DNA of 64,000 nt from contig NC_088303.1 in NCBI RefSeq assembly GCF_032854445.1, positions 5,027,501-5,091,500 on the forward strand, given 5' to 3'. Under the pieces are notes generated by a model. That model worked only from the letters and a program-made list of their open reading frames with translations, ran no database searches and was not told the origin of the DNA. This stretch comes from Liolophura sinensis. Lineage: Eukaryota > Mollusca > Polyplacophora > Chitonida > Chitonidae. Below, one piece after another: positions 48,905 through 60,600 of the stretch (position 1 is the stretch's first letter; every line of letters begins with the position of its first letter). Position numbers and translations under genes: made by a program.

Positions 48905-50040
48905 ATAGTCGACGGCTTATTGTCACCATGCAAGGCCCCCAAAACACTACGATGGCAGCTTATTGTCACCATGCAAGGCGACGGCTTATTGTCACCATGC
49001 AAGGCCCCCAAAACACTACGACGGCAGCTTATTGTCCCCATGCAAAGGGACGGCTTATTGTCACCATGCAAGGCCCCCAAAACACTACAACGGCAGCTTA
49101 TTGTCACCATGCAAGGCGACAGCTTATTGTCACCATGCAAAGCAACGGCTTATTGTCACCAAGAAAAGGCCCCCAAAACACTACGACGGCAGCTTGTTGT
49201 CACCATGCAAGGCGACGGCTTATTTTCACCATGCAAAGCGACGGCTTATTGTCACCATGCAAGGCCCCCAAAACACTACGACGGCAGCTTATTGTCACCA
49301 TGCAAGGCCCCCAAAACACTACGACGGCAGCTTATTGTCACCATGCAAGGCGACGGCTTATTGTCACCATGCAAGGCCCCCAAAACACTACGACGGCAGC
49401 TTATTGTCACCATGCAAGGCGACGGCTTATTGTCACCATGCACCGCCCCCAAAACACTACGGCGGCGGCGGCTTATTGTCACCATGCAAGGCCCCCAAAC
49501 CACTACGACGGCAGCTTATTGTCACCATGCAAGGCCCCCAAAACACTACGACGGCAGCTTATTGTCACCATGCAAGGCCCCCAAAACACTACGAGGGCAC
49601 CTTATTGTCACCATGCAAGGCAACGGCTTATTGTCACCATGCAAGGCAACGGCTTATTGTCACCATGCAAGGCCCCCAAACCACTACGACGGCAGCTTAT
49701 TGTCACCATGCAAGGCCCCCAAAACACTACGACGGCAGCTTATTGTCACCATGCAAGGCCCCCAAAACACTACGAGGGCACCTTATTGTCACCATGCAAG
49801 GCAACGGCTTATTGTCACCATGCAAGGCAACGGCTTATTGTCACCATGCAAGGCCCCCAAAACACTACGAGGGCACCTTATTGTCACCATGCAAGGCAAC
49901 GGCTTATTGTCACCATGCAAGGCCCCCAAAACACTACGAGGGCACCTTATTGTCACCATGCAAGGCCCCCAAAACACTACGAGGGCACCTTATTGTCACC
50001 ATGCAAGGCAACGGCTTATTGTCACCATGCAAGGCCATCA
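48905..50040. repeat. Two-module minisatellite (about 26 and 43 bp)
   Basis: A short module ggcttattgtcaccatgcaa and a long one with an added cccccaaaacactacga block alternate in irregular order for 1.1 kb. Long frames occur in all three + readings because the units shift frame; not taken as genes. Confidence 0.93.
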
Positions 50041-51024
50041 AACAAACAGGGTAGGTGGGGCAATCTACAAATTCCATGTCCAAGGCCGAGTTTTAACCCG
50101 CACCATCCTCGTAGGTCCTAGCACTTGAAAGGCAAATAACTAGAACACAACAAAAAGTTTTCATACAGATATGATAGGAGAATCACAACTGCTCTTAACT
50201 AATCAGTATCTGTAGGTCTACTGGCTACCTCAGTTCATCATTTTTTCAGTCAAAAACAGCCCAACATTTAACAGAGATTTTCTTCCATTAAAGCTCATGC
50301 TAAATTACCATGTTTTACGTAGCCGCAATTTCTGCAGAATGTATGGAAATTAAGAGCTGCGCTATGCTCGATGTCCTGAAGTTGTTGAGTGCTTATACGA
50401 AAGCCAATCCAGATGTGAACTAGAATCCAAAGCTTTTGGCAGAATCTGCTTTCTTGGGAGGGGGGGGGGGGGGGGTGCCTTGTATGGTTTTTGGTTGCAG
50501 TGTCCCTGTGTCAGATCTTCTTGCTTGGTGGTTTTTCTTCTTTTTGCATGACAAAGCAGTACAGTTTTTCGCTACTGATTAGGGTAATGCTTATAAATGG
50601 ATAAATGACTGGAGTACTGGAAGTGAAAGCAAAGTGAGTTTAACTTAGGTGAGAAATAAAAAATGAAAAATATAGCTTTTAGGTGTGAAACTCTTTCTGG
50701 AAAAGAAATCAACATGTATCTAGCCTTCAGATATGACAGTTTCAATGTCCTGTAGTACTTTTAACAATCATTAAAACCTTTAACATTTCGCCCATGTAAT
50801 TTATCACGTACTGCTTCTTGCAAGGAACCCGGATGGTTGAAAGTATCAATATATTAGATGTCTTGGAGGTATAAAAACTTGTGCACGAACTGGACAACAT
50901 TCACAAGATGTCAGGCGGAGGAGTTCAGAGTTTGAGCATATGAACTTTTATGTATTTGCACCTCCGGATCAAACCCTGGTCGAGTCATACCAAAGACTTT
51001 AAAAATGGTACTTGCTGATGCTTC

Positions 51025-51265
51025 GCTTGGCACTCAGCACTGAGAGGTTAGAGCAAGGAAACATGACTGCCCGGTGTCAGTATAATGTCACCGTGTGGGG
51101 TGTCATGTCTGATGTCCTTGGTATGATACTTCAATGGAGGCAGCACTTTGGTAGCATGGACTCGCCCTGCGCCAAGAAGACACAATACATGTATATGTAC
51201 ACACACCTAATGACTCCTCATCATCATGACTGAAAAATTGTTAAGTACAACGTTAAACCCCATGC
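51025..51265 (+). repeat. SINE-like family B, copy 2
   Basis: Shares gtcatgtctgatgtccttgg and a cagcactttggtagcatgg region, ending ttaagtacaacgttaaaccc, with 10120-10310. Confidence 0.6.
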
Positions 51266-51517
51266 ATACTTACATATATATATATTATATTACCTATATG
51301 TGCCTTCACATCTTTGACAGATTAAGTGTTTTTTCATACATAAAATGGTAAGTTATACCCTCTACCACCAATGTGACACTTGAGTAAGACAGAAGGTCCA
51401 GAACCGTGAACGCATGATTTTCTTTGATGTTGCAGTGTGCATGCACTTCATATATGTTTTATGAACACTTATACACCATTAACTGTGACATAATAGAGGA
51501 AAGAACAAATGAGTTCG

Positions 51518-51611
51518 ACCCGGTTTCCTCCCACCATAATGCTGGTCGCCGTCATATAAGTGAAATATTCTTGAGTACTGCGTAAAACACCAATCAAATA
51601 AATAAATAAAT
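51518..51611 (-). repeat. SINE-like family A, minus orientation
   Basis: cggtttcctcccaccataat, gccgtcatataagtgaaata and ttcttgagtactgcgtaaaa, ending in aaataaataaataaa. Confidence 0.75.
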
Positions 51612-53137
51612 GAGTCTGAAGCTTTGGACCATCTTGATACCCCCGGAGTTTTACGAGTTGTCCATTAAGATGTTTCCATTACAATGTTTGCCTTTCAGTC
51701 CACCTGTCAACACACACTAGATATATGAGATAGATAACACCTGAACACCGATTATAAAATAACTGTTGGAATGCACAAGCAGCATGTTCATGTACCTATA
51801 CTAGGATCGGATGCCTAAAATTAACGACATCAGTACTAAAATATGCATGCATAAATAATGGCAAACAGATCAATACAAAAATAACATCAAATACATTGCA
51901 CATTCTGGCTCGAACAATCGGTATAGCATTCATGTCACACCGAGTCACAATGTACATGTCAGCCTCCCAAGCAAGATTTCAAGTTTACACTTGTTCTAAA
52001 TCATCCTGAAGTAACCTTCACACTTCATATACTTACCAATACAGAGTATACATGTTCAGCATGTGTAAGTAGTGCAACACAACAGTGTATCACTGGTTCT
52101 GTAAACATCAGATTGAAAAACTTGAAATATGAAACTGAAAATATGTTTACATTCTAAAATACAAATCTGCAAACCTGTCTTGCATAAACAAAAAAGGAAT
52201 TACAACAGCTACTGGATGGTACAAAATGCAAATAAATATACAAACCATTGGTTTTTCATTAACAGTAATGTAACTAAATTCAAAATGAGCGAAAAATTCT
52301 TTGAAAAGATCTACCAAGACAGGGTGTTGAAAACAGGTTTTCAAAATATACACATTATGGAAAAAAATCTAATCTTACATAATCTTCAAACAAACAGTTT
52401 CTAACATGAATATACAGTATGATCAAAGAAAGTTTGCACTCTTTCCTTCGCAAGTTGTAAAAAGTTCTTAGAATGATTTTAAGTTCTAGCTGCTAGTTGA
52501 AATGAAGATGTCTACTCAGGCCAGGGTGTCAAATACAACTTTTCAAAGAATAGACCAAATAATCAAACCTTAGTAAATCTTAAAAAACTTAAACACTTCT
52601 TTTTTACAACACATACATATAGCATTATCTGCAATAAGAAAGTGTGTATTCCTTCCTTTGCAAATCGTAAAAAGTCCTTACAACGATTAAATCATTAAAA
52701 CGGTGCTTCTTTGTAAAGCACCATTTCACTATCATCTTATAAACTAATGTTATTTCCACATGTTCTTAAGCTGCTCTCCTCTGGTGAAGTGAAGACACAA
52801 GATGTCCATGAGCATATATTATTGGTACCTTTATAGGTTGTGGAGCGGGGGTAATTTGCTTTGTGATTGCTGCCAGAACTTGTCATTTTCCATGTGCAAG
52901 GGGTAGAAGGATACCCAACCATTGGTTGGAAGATTGCGGAGGAAGCATGGAGCAGTGGATTAGATGTAGAGTGGTTACACACGACACCATCATCCTCATA
53001 GAACAACATACAGTCAGCTATATTGAAGTCCTGTTTACATGGGTACTCTAAATGTGACTGCCAGAGGTAGGTCATGCAACCCCTCTGCTAATCTCGACTG
53101 GTCAGAACTGGTTGGCAAGCAATCCATGCTGCTTTCT

Positions 53138-53913
53138 TCATTGCTGAGATAAGTTTTTCCTGTGTTTTAGCCCACCTATGTGGATGCCCATCTGATATTG
53201 CGATTGCACCACACAATCGCAGATCCCGCAGCGGAGCCACACTAATCCTGACCCATTAAGACTGGTTGACAAGCGTTCCATGTGGCCAGGTAAGCCAGTG
53301 GACGACTGCTGCTGAGATAAGTTTTTCCTGTGTTTTACCCCTTCCATGTGGATGCCCATCTGATATTGCGATTGCACCACACAATCGCAGATCTCTCAGC
53401 AGAACCACAGTAATCCCGACCCATTGTGACTGGTTGACAAGCGTTCCATGTGGCCAGGTAAGCCAGTGGACGACCGCTGCTGTGATAATTTTTTCCTGTG
53501 TTTTACCCCTTCCATGTGGATGCCCATCTGATATTGCGATTGCACCACACAATCGCAGATCTCTCAGCGGAACCACAGTAATCCCAACCCATTGTGACTG
53601 GTTGACAAGCGCTCCATGTGGCTAGGTAAGCCAGTGGGCGACTGCTGCTGAGATATGTTTTTCTGTGTTTTACCCCTTCCATGTGGATGCCCATCTGATA
53701 TTGCGAATTCACCAAACAATCACAGATCTCGCAGCAGAGCCACATCGTCTTGTCGCGAGTCGGCTTTCTTATCTCACAGAACGGTACTCTGAAGGTGCTT
53801 CCACAGGTTCCTCTGGCCCCAACAGGATTTGAAACGACGATTTGTATGCCCTCATTGCTCCCCAGTTCAGACGCTCTGCTCCTTGGCTTCTGGACTGTTG
53901 ACATTGTATACAC
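53138..53913 (-). pseudogene. Tandem JAZ/U1-like C2H2 zinc-finger coding repeats, probably decayed
   Basis: Four copies of a 168-bp (56-codon) unit on the minus strand. The first copy read, near 53735-53655, encodes CEICDCLVNSQYQMGIHMEG then VKHRK, a Cx2Cx12Hx5H finger as in double-stranded-RNA-binding JAZ/ZNF346-type and U1-C-like proteins. The last copy ends KHRKNLSQQ and TGA at 53138. The two inner copies carry TGA where the outer ones have a Cys codon (TGC) just before EIC or GIC, and the first copy has a one-base loss after its finger. An open leader starts at ATG 53911-53913, divergent from TRAPPC8. It could be a pseudogene, or a gene whose finger repeats are partly spliced out; I cannot tell which. 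Confidence 0.45.
53140..53760. repeat. 168-bp tandem repeat, about 3.6 copies
   Basis: tttttcctgtgttttacccc recurs at about 53154, 53322, 53490 and 53656. This is the DNA period behind the zinc-finger repeats. Confidence 0.92.
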
Positions 53914-54199
53914 GTAGGCCTACACGTATTAGGGCTATCCATGGTCGAACAAAATCTTGCCAAACCTAATAAAACCTTATGCAGATGTAGTGGCAGTGTG
54001 TCACGGTGTTCGAGACAAAAATTATCTATCAAATACGTCTCCACCGCCTTAAGTTTGCATACACTTTTGTCCTTATCTTTTCGTCTGTCGATTCACCTTA
54101 AGTACAATGTTGATCTGTTATTTCCAACGTCCCATAGGCCCCGAGATTACTTGGTGATGCTTAATGCAAACGTCAGTACAGCCTCGACATCGACATATT

Positions 54200-54510
54200 G
54201 ACAGGGCAGGTAGCTGTATCAGGTTTTTAAATGGAGCACGCTCTGACGTTGGCCATTCTTGGTCGAAAAAATTTTGCTAAACCCAACGTCAGAGCAGTCC
54301 CGGAGGGCACCACGACCCACACGCGAAAATGTAGTTACACATTTGTTACTTCCCCTTGATGCTGCAGGAAGCGGAAGTTACGCGTATCTATCTGTCACCT
54401 GCGCAAACGTCGCACTTTGATAAAGATGGATTTCTACGGAACGAAGTTCTGTCATGATTGAAAGTGTGTATAAATATTGGCATAATTAAGCTAGAATTTG
54501 AGGCTGAAAA
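54200..54510 (+). promoter_or_regulatory. Probable TRAPPC8 promoter and 5'UTR
   Basis: Upstream of the TRAPPC8 start, more CpG-bearing than its surroundings. It includes a 13-bp perfect inverted repeat (54240-54252 with 54283-54295, gctctgacgttgg) containing TGACGT, and a short upstream frame from the ATG at 54426 to a TGA. No TATA box is assigned. Confidence 0.4.
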
Positions 54511-54668
54511 ATGGCTCAGTGCAAACAGACCCCGCAGGAGTTTATTCAGAAGCGCATTCTGCCCACAGGTTGCAGTTCTGTGTGGCAACGACGCTGAATC
54601 GTTGTGTCAGAAAAACAACTTGTCCTTCGTGGAGCTGATTCAACCGTTCTGTCGATTGACAACTGAAG
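54511..54668 (+). CDS. TRAPPC8: TRAPPC8 exon 1 (one-base frameshift inside)
   Basis: Reads MAQCKQTPQEFIQKRILPT from the ATG, then the homologous VAVLCGNDAESLCQKNNLSF continues one base later, after cccacag. The other frame has no upstream ATG. Donor gaag|gtgaat, ends in phase 1. Confidence 0.85.
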
Positions 54669-57600
54669 GTGAATATTGCGTACATCTTTCGCATTCAAAT
54701 CCGCATAGAATCTAACAACTGTTTGTTGAAATTCCCACCAGAGTAGTTATCTGAACGTGGTGTTCCTCCAGATGTCAACTGATTGATGTGACATTAGAGC
54801 CAAAACACGTGGATTCCCTTGACAAGTGGGTAGTGGGCGGGTCCATAGCTATGTTCTTCAACTCTGCTGTCAGTTTGAAACTCTCGTTTATACTGAATAT
54901 CTTCCCTGTTTGTTGTCTGCCACATAAGAAAAATAGCAAGTTAAGGGACGATTAAGTTGTTGTTCATCGTACATCAAAGCATATTTGACTTTAGGTTGCT
55001 GTAGTCCGAGTACATTGACTGTTGTTTGAGAAATGTTTGGATACCCCATATTCATGGCTGGCGTCAGAGACCCACCAATGCTTTCTCAATGGTGTGGAAC
55101 AGGTAACGGCCCAAATGACCACTCCACTTACCTTTAGCTGCTCAAATCCATGTAGCATCTCCCCTTCCATTCACCACAAAGTTTTATAATGATAATCCAT
55201 TAAAGTATCATACTCGGACAAGGTTGCTGAAACTCTGAAAAGATTGATATCCAGATTAACATGTTATCTAACAGTACTTTCATTACATGCCACATTTGCA
55301 TTCCAGGCTGCATGCTGCTACACTCGCCACAACAGAGCAGCCTTGGTCTAATTAGCACCCATTCATGGACAGTGGCCTTTGAAGTTTGAGGCTGCAGCTG
55401 CTTTCAATGGCCACAATAAAACGCAATATTTCAAACTAACATTTTCTCCTTGGCCTTGTAGTTTATTGATTGTTATTGTTACAAGCTGCTATGAATGGGA
55501 TACAATTTCATAATGCAGTTGCCTGTGAGTTCAAGTCCAGCTCATGCTGGCTTCCTCTGGTCGTATGGGGGAAGGTGTGAAGCAACTTGCAGATGGTCGT
55601 GGGTTTCCCCTGGGCTTTGCTCGTTTTCTTGCCACCATTATACTGGCCGCTGTTATATAAGTGAAATATTCTTGAGTACGGTGTAAAACACCAATCAAAT
55701 AACTTTTAAAAAAATAAAACCAATTCACATGTATACTATCACTCCATTGCAAGTACTTAATTTGTAATCCTACTCTTTCACTGTGAATGAAATTTCAGCA
55801 ATTCATTTTTTACATAATTCGGTTATTATTTGGCTCTGTTTCAGCTCATGTGAGGGACCCTAATAATGTCCCACATACCATACGCAACCTCAAGATAATG
55901 GTGAGAGATATGAACAGTCAGCCACCACAGCTGGCTGTCTCTCGAAAGATGATAAATGACGCTGTGTCAAATGCCTACCCTCAAAATGCTGAGCCCCTGG
56001 GAAGAGGAAATGTTGTTGTGGTGGGAGATTATGACCTTCAACTTAGTAGTGAGTAATGATGCTGTTTATAATGTAATCCCATGTTTTTTTTCAACTCCCT
56101 TGGCTTTATCAGTTGCTGGTTTCATTTATCCATCGTTTTTTTTATGAAATTGACATGATTTTTGCCTTTGTACGTCTTGGTGTTTAAGACTGAGTATGTG
56201 TTCAGAATTTATGGATTTACATGTATCAGATAACACTATCAATTAATTGTTCAATGTTCTCTGGTCAGTGTTGTTCATTCGGTACTCTGCTATGTGTCAC
56301 TTGTGATTGTACCAGTAATATTTTATCTATTACAGCCTCCACACCATGGTTTGAAGCGTTTCGGGAATGTTTCTTACAGTTGATGCTGCCATCTGATCAT
56401 GAATTTCTGAACCACTGCCTGGCCTGTATCCTTGTTTCCTTGTCCCTTGGTTCACCTTTTTGAAATGTCCATTTTAACTTAAAGCCACATTCACACGGTG
56501 TCGTTTCTCATATTGATTTGTTTAATGAGTGTAGTCAAATGGAAGTAAGATCAGTTCTGTTTCAGCTTTTTAGTTTTCAAATTGAGTTAGATGATAGTTC
56601 TTAGGTTTCAGTTTTGTTGAGATTTGCATGTAAGTATGACATATCATGAATAGGATTTTAAGAAAGTATGTATTTGTGATCAGTTTCATAATCAGGAAAA
56701 AAAGATAGTTCTGCATGCTAATGGTCTTCAGTCCCAACCTGTTCACCTTTACTGTTATCAGACATTTACAATGTCTCTGTGGGTGTTCATTTATTAGAAC
56801 AAGATTTCATTTTTATATTTTGAAAGAAATCTTAAGTGTGTCAAATGCACCTTGGGATTTCATTACTACTTTTTAAGTTTTTAAAATTACCTGTAAAGTC
56901 GGGTATTTCCTGTGTAATGTGTATTTTACATGAATGTCATAAAATTTGTGTCTCCTTGACTTCAGTCACAGGTATGATAGTGGTGTCATCGGGTCACTCT
57001 GACCCTCTCAGCCAATTTCAGGCCCTGTCTCAACAACAGCACCAACAACAACATCAGGCCTCAGGCAAATTGCCAAAGTGGTTCTGTCCAAATATCCTCA
57101 AGTATTATGTTCTCATTCACGATGTTGTGGAGTCAGAACAAGCCAAGTGAGTGAAACAAAGTCAAGGTGAATGGCAGAGTGGATGAGTAACTGTGAAACG
57201 TAGTTATATATTTGAATGGCAGGAGGATGAGTGACTATGTTGTGGAGTCAGAACAGGCTATGTGAGTGAACCATAGTCGGGGTGAATTACAAGGTAGATG
57301 AGTAACTGTGAAACGTAGTTATATAGGTGAATGGCAGGAGGATGAGTGACTGTTGTGGAGTCAGAACAAGCTAAGTGAGTAAGTGAGTGAACCATAGTCA
57401 GGGTGAATGGCAAGGTGGATGAGTAACTGTGAAACGTAGTTATAGGTGAATGGCAGGAGGATGAGTGACTGTGTTGTGGAGTCAGAACAAGCCAAGTGAG
57501 TGAACCATAGTCGGGGTGAATGGCAAGGTGGATGAGTAACTGTGAAACGTAGTTATAGGTGAATGGCAGGAGGATGAGTGACTGTGTTGTGGAGTCAGAA

Positions 57601-60600
57601 CAAGCTAAGTGAGTGAACCATAGTTGGGGTGAATGGCAAGGTGGATGAGTAACTGTGAAACGTAGTTATAGGTGAATGGCAGGAGGATGAGTGACTGTGT
57701 TGTGGAGTCAGAACAAGCCAAGTGAGTCAACCATAGTCGGAGTGAATGACAAGGTGGATGAGTAACTGTGAAACGTAGTCATATAGGTGAATGGCAGGAG
57801 GATGAGTGACTGTGTGGTGGAGTTCGAACAAGCTAAGTGAGTGAACCATAGGCGGGGTGAATGGCAAGGTGGATGAGTAACTGTGAAACGTAGTTATAGG
57901 TGAATGGCAGGAGGATGAATGACTGTGTTGTGGAGTCAGAACAAGCCAAGTGAGTGAACCATAGTCGGGGTGAATGACAAGGTGGATGAGTAACTGTGAA
58001 ACGTAGTTATATAGGTGAATGGCAGGAGGATGAGTGACCGTGTTGTGGAGTCAGAACAAGCTAAGTGAGTGAACCATAGTCGGGGTGAATGGCAAGGTGG
58101 ATGAGTAACTGTGAAACGTAGTTATATAGGTGAATGGCAGGAGGATGAGTGACTGTGGTGTGAGGTCAGAACAAGCTAAGTGAGTGAACCTTAGTCGGGG
58201 TGAATGACAAGGTGGATGAGTAACTGTGAAACGTAGTTATATAGGTGAATGGCAGGAGGATGAGTGACCGTGTTGTGGAGTCAGAACAACCTAAGTGAGT
58301 GAACCATAGTCGGGGTGAATGACAAGGTGGATGGGTAACTGTGAAACGTAGTTATATAGGTGAATGGCAGGAGGATGAGTGACTGTGTTGTAGAGTCAGA
58401 ACAGGCTAAGTGAGTGAACCATAGTCGGGGTGAATGACAAGGTGGATGAGTAACTGTGAAACGTAGTTATATAGGTGAATTTCAGGAGGATGAGTGACTG
58501 TGTTGTGGAGTCAGAACAAGCTAAGTGAGTGAACCATAGTCGGGGTGAATGACAAGGTGGATGGGTAACTGTGAAACGTAGTTATATAGGTGAATAACAG
58601 GAGGATGAGTGACTGTGTTGTGGAGTCAGAAAAAGCTAAGTGAGTGAAACATAGTCGGGGTGAATGACAAGGTGGATGAGTAACTGTGAAACGTAGTTAT
58701 AGGTGAATGGCAGGAGGATGAGTGACTGTTGTGGAGTCAGAACAAGCGAAGTGAGTGAAACATAGTCGGGGTGAATGGCAGGGTGGATGAGTAACTGTGA
58801 AACGTAGTTATAGGTGAATGGCAGAAGGATGAGTGACTGTGTTGTGGAGTCAGAACAAGCTAAGTGAGTGAACCATAGTCGGGGTGAATGACAAGGTCGA
58901 TGAGTAACTGTGATACGTAGTTATACAGGTGAAAAGCAGGAGGATGAATGACTGTGTTGTGGAGTCAGAACAAGCCAAGTGAGTGAACCATAGTCGGGGT
59001 GAATGACAAGGTGGATGAGTAACTGTGAAACGTAGTTGTATAGGTGAATGGCAGGAGGATGAGTGACCGTTTTATGGAGTCAGAACAAGCCAAGTGAGTG
59101 AACCATAGTCGGGGTGAATGACAAGGTGGATGAGTAACTGTGAAACGTAGTTATATAGGTGAATGGCAGGAGGATGAGTGACTGTGTTGTAGAGTCAGAA
59201 CAGGCTAAGTGAGTGAACCATAGTCGGGGTTAATGGCACGGTGGATGAGTGACTGTGAAACGTAGTTATAGGTGAATGGCAGGAGGATGAGTGACCGTGT
59301 TGTGGAGTCAGAACAAGCAAAGTGAGTGAAACATAGTCGGGGTGAATGACAAGGTGGGTGAGTAACTGTGAAACGTAGTTATAGGTGAATGGCAGGGTGG
59401 ATTAGTAACTGTGAAATGGTAATCTTGGGTGAATGACAAGGTGGATGAGCAACTGTGAAATGGTAGTCATGGGTGGAGGATGGAGTGGATGAGTAACTGA
59501 AACGTAGTCATAGGTAAAGGATGGAGTGCATGAGTTACAGTGAAACGTAGTCATGGGTAAAGGATGGAGTGCATGAGTAACTGAAATGTAGTCATGGGTA
59601 AAAGATGGAGTGAATGAGTTACAGTGAAACGTAGTCATGGGTAAAAGATGGAGTTCATGAGTAATTGTGAAATGTAGTCATAGGTAAAGGATGGAGTGCA
59701 TGAGTAACTGTGAAATGTAGTCATGGGTAAAGGATTGGATTGGATGAGTTACAGTGAAATTTAGTCATATTAAAGGATGGAGTGCATGAGTAACTTAAAT
59801 GTAGTCATGGGTAAAGGATGTATTGGATTACAGTGATTTGCTGATTTCATAATGGAACTTTATGAATGAATGAATCCCTAGGCCGTACCTAACAATTTTT
59901 CAGTCATGACGACGAGGAGTCATTAGTTTTGTGTACATATATTGTGTCTGGAAGCTCATGACAAATGTGCTGTGTATTAATCATTGCATGCTTAAAACTT
60001 CTGTAGAAATACTGTGTTAATAAATGTTGTGGTATTTGTGGTATAATTGAATATAATTGAACAGTACTGCATAACATGCTTCTGTCTTTCCTTTAGTTTG
60101 ACAGTGCACACATACTTTTTGTTACCAGGGCTGAAGCTATTTATCAGAGTATGAAGTCGACCTTCGGAGCAAATGTGTGTCATCTACTGCAGATCAACTC
60201 TCGATCCATGCAGACTGCTGAAACGATGAAGAATGACCCCACAAACATCCCTGACCCATGGAGCCAGTTCCTTCCCAAACCTGTGGAAAGTGTAAGTGTG
60301 TTCATGGTGACTGAGCCATTAAAGACTGGTGTGGAGCGTAGAACACATAGTTTGTCCCCCTACTTAATAATCATAAACGGTGTCAGTTATCATTTCTTTG
60401 TGTTCATGTTACAATATTACCAATGCCACAGTTTATGAATTTCTTATAAGCAGCATGCAGTTTATAACCTTATACTCTGTGCATTGCACACGTAGTGATA
60501 ACATTGTGATAATATAAATGTCCTGGGTTTTCTGTTCCTATCAGTGCTCCTATATGTGAACTGTTGTTTTTGAACTGGTGAAACAAAGGAAATGAACAAT

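Larger units (their letters stand above)
50045..53137. other. Intergenic stretch
   Basis: No gene supported. Contains a poly-G run (50459-50476) and SINE-like copies of families B (51025-51265) and A (51518-51611). Confidence 0.5.

Noticed and set aside
48872-50128. Three overlapping + frames of 363-418 codons
   Set aside because: All lie in the two-module minisatellite; the unit shifts frame, so all three readings show the same peptides. No start context or homology.
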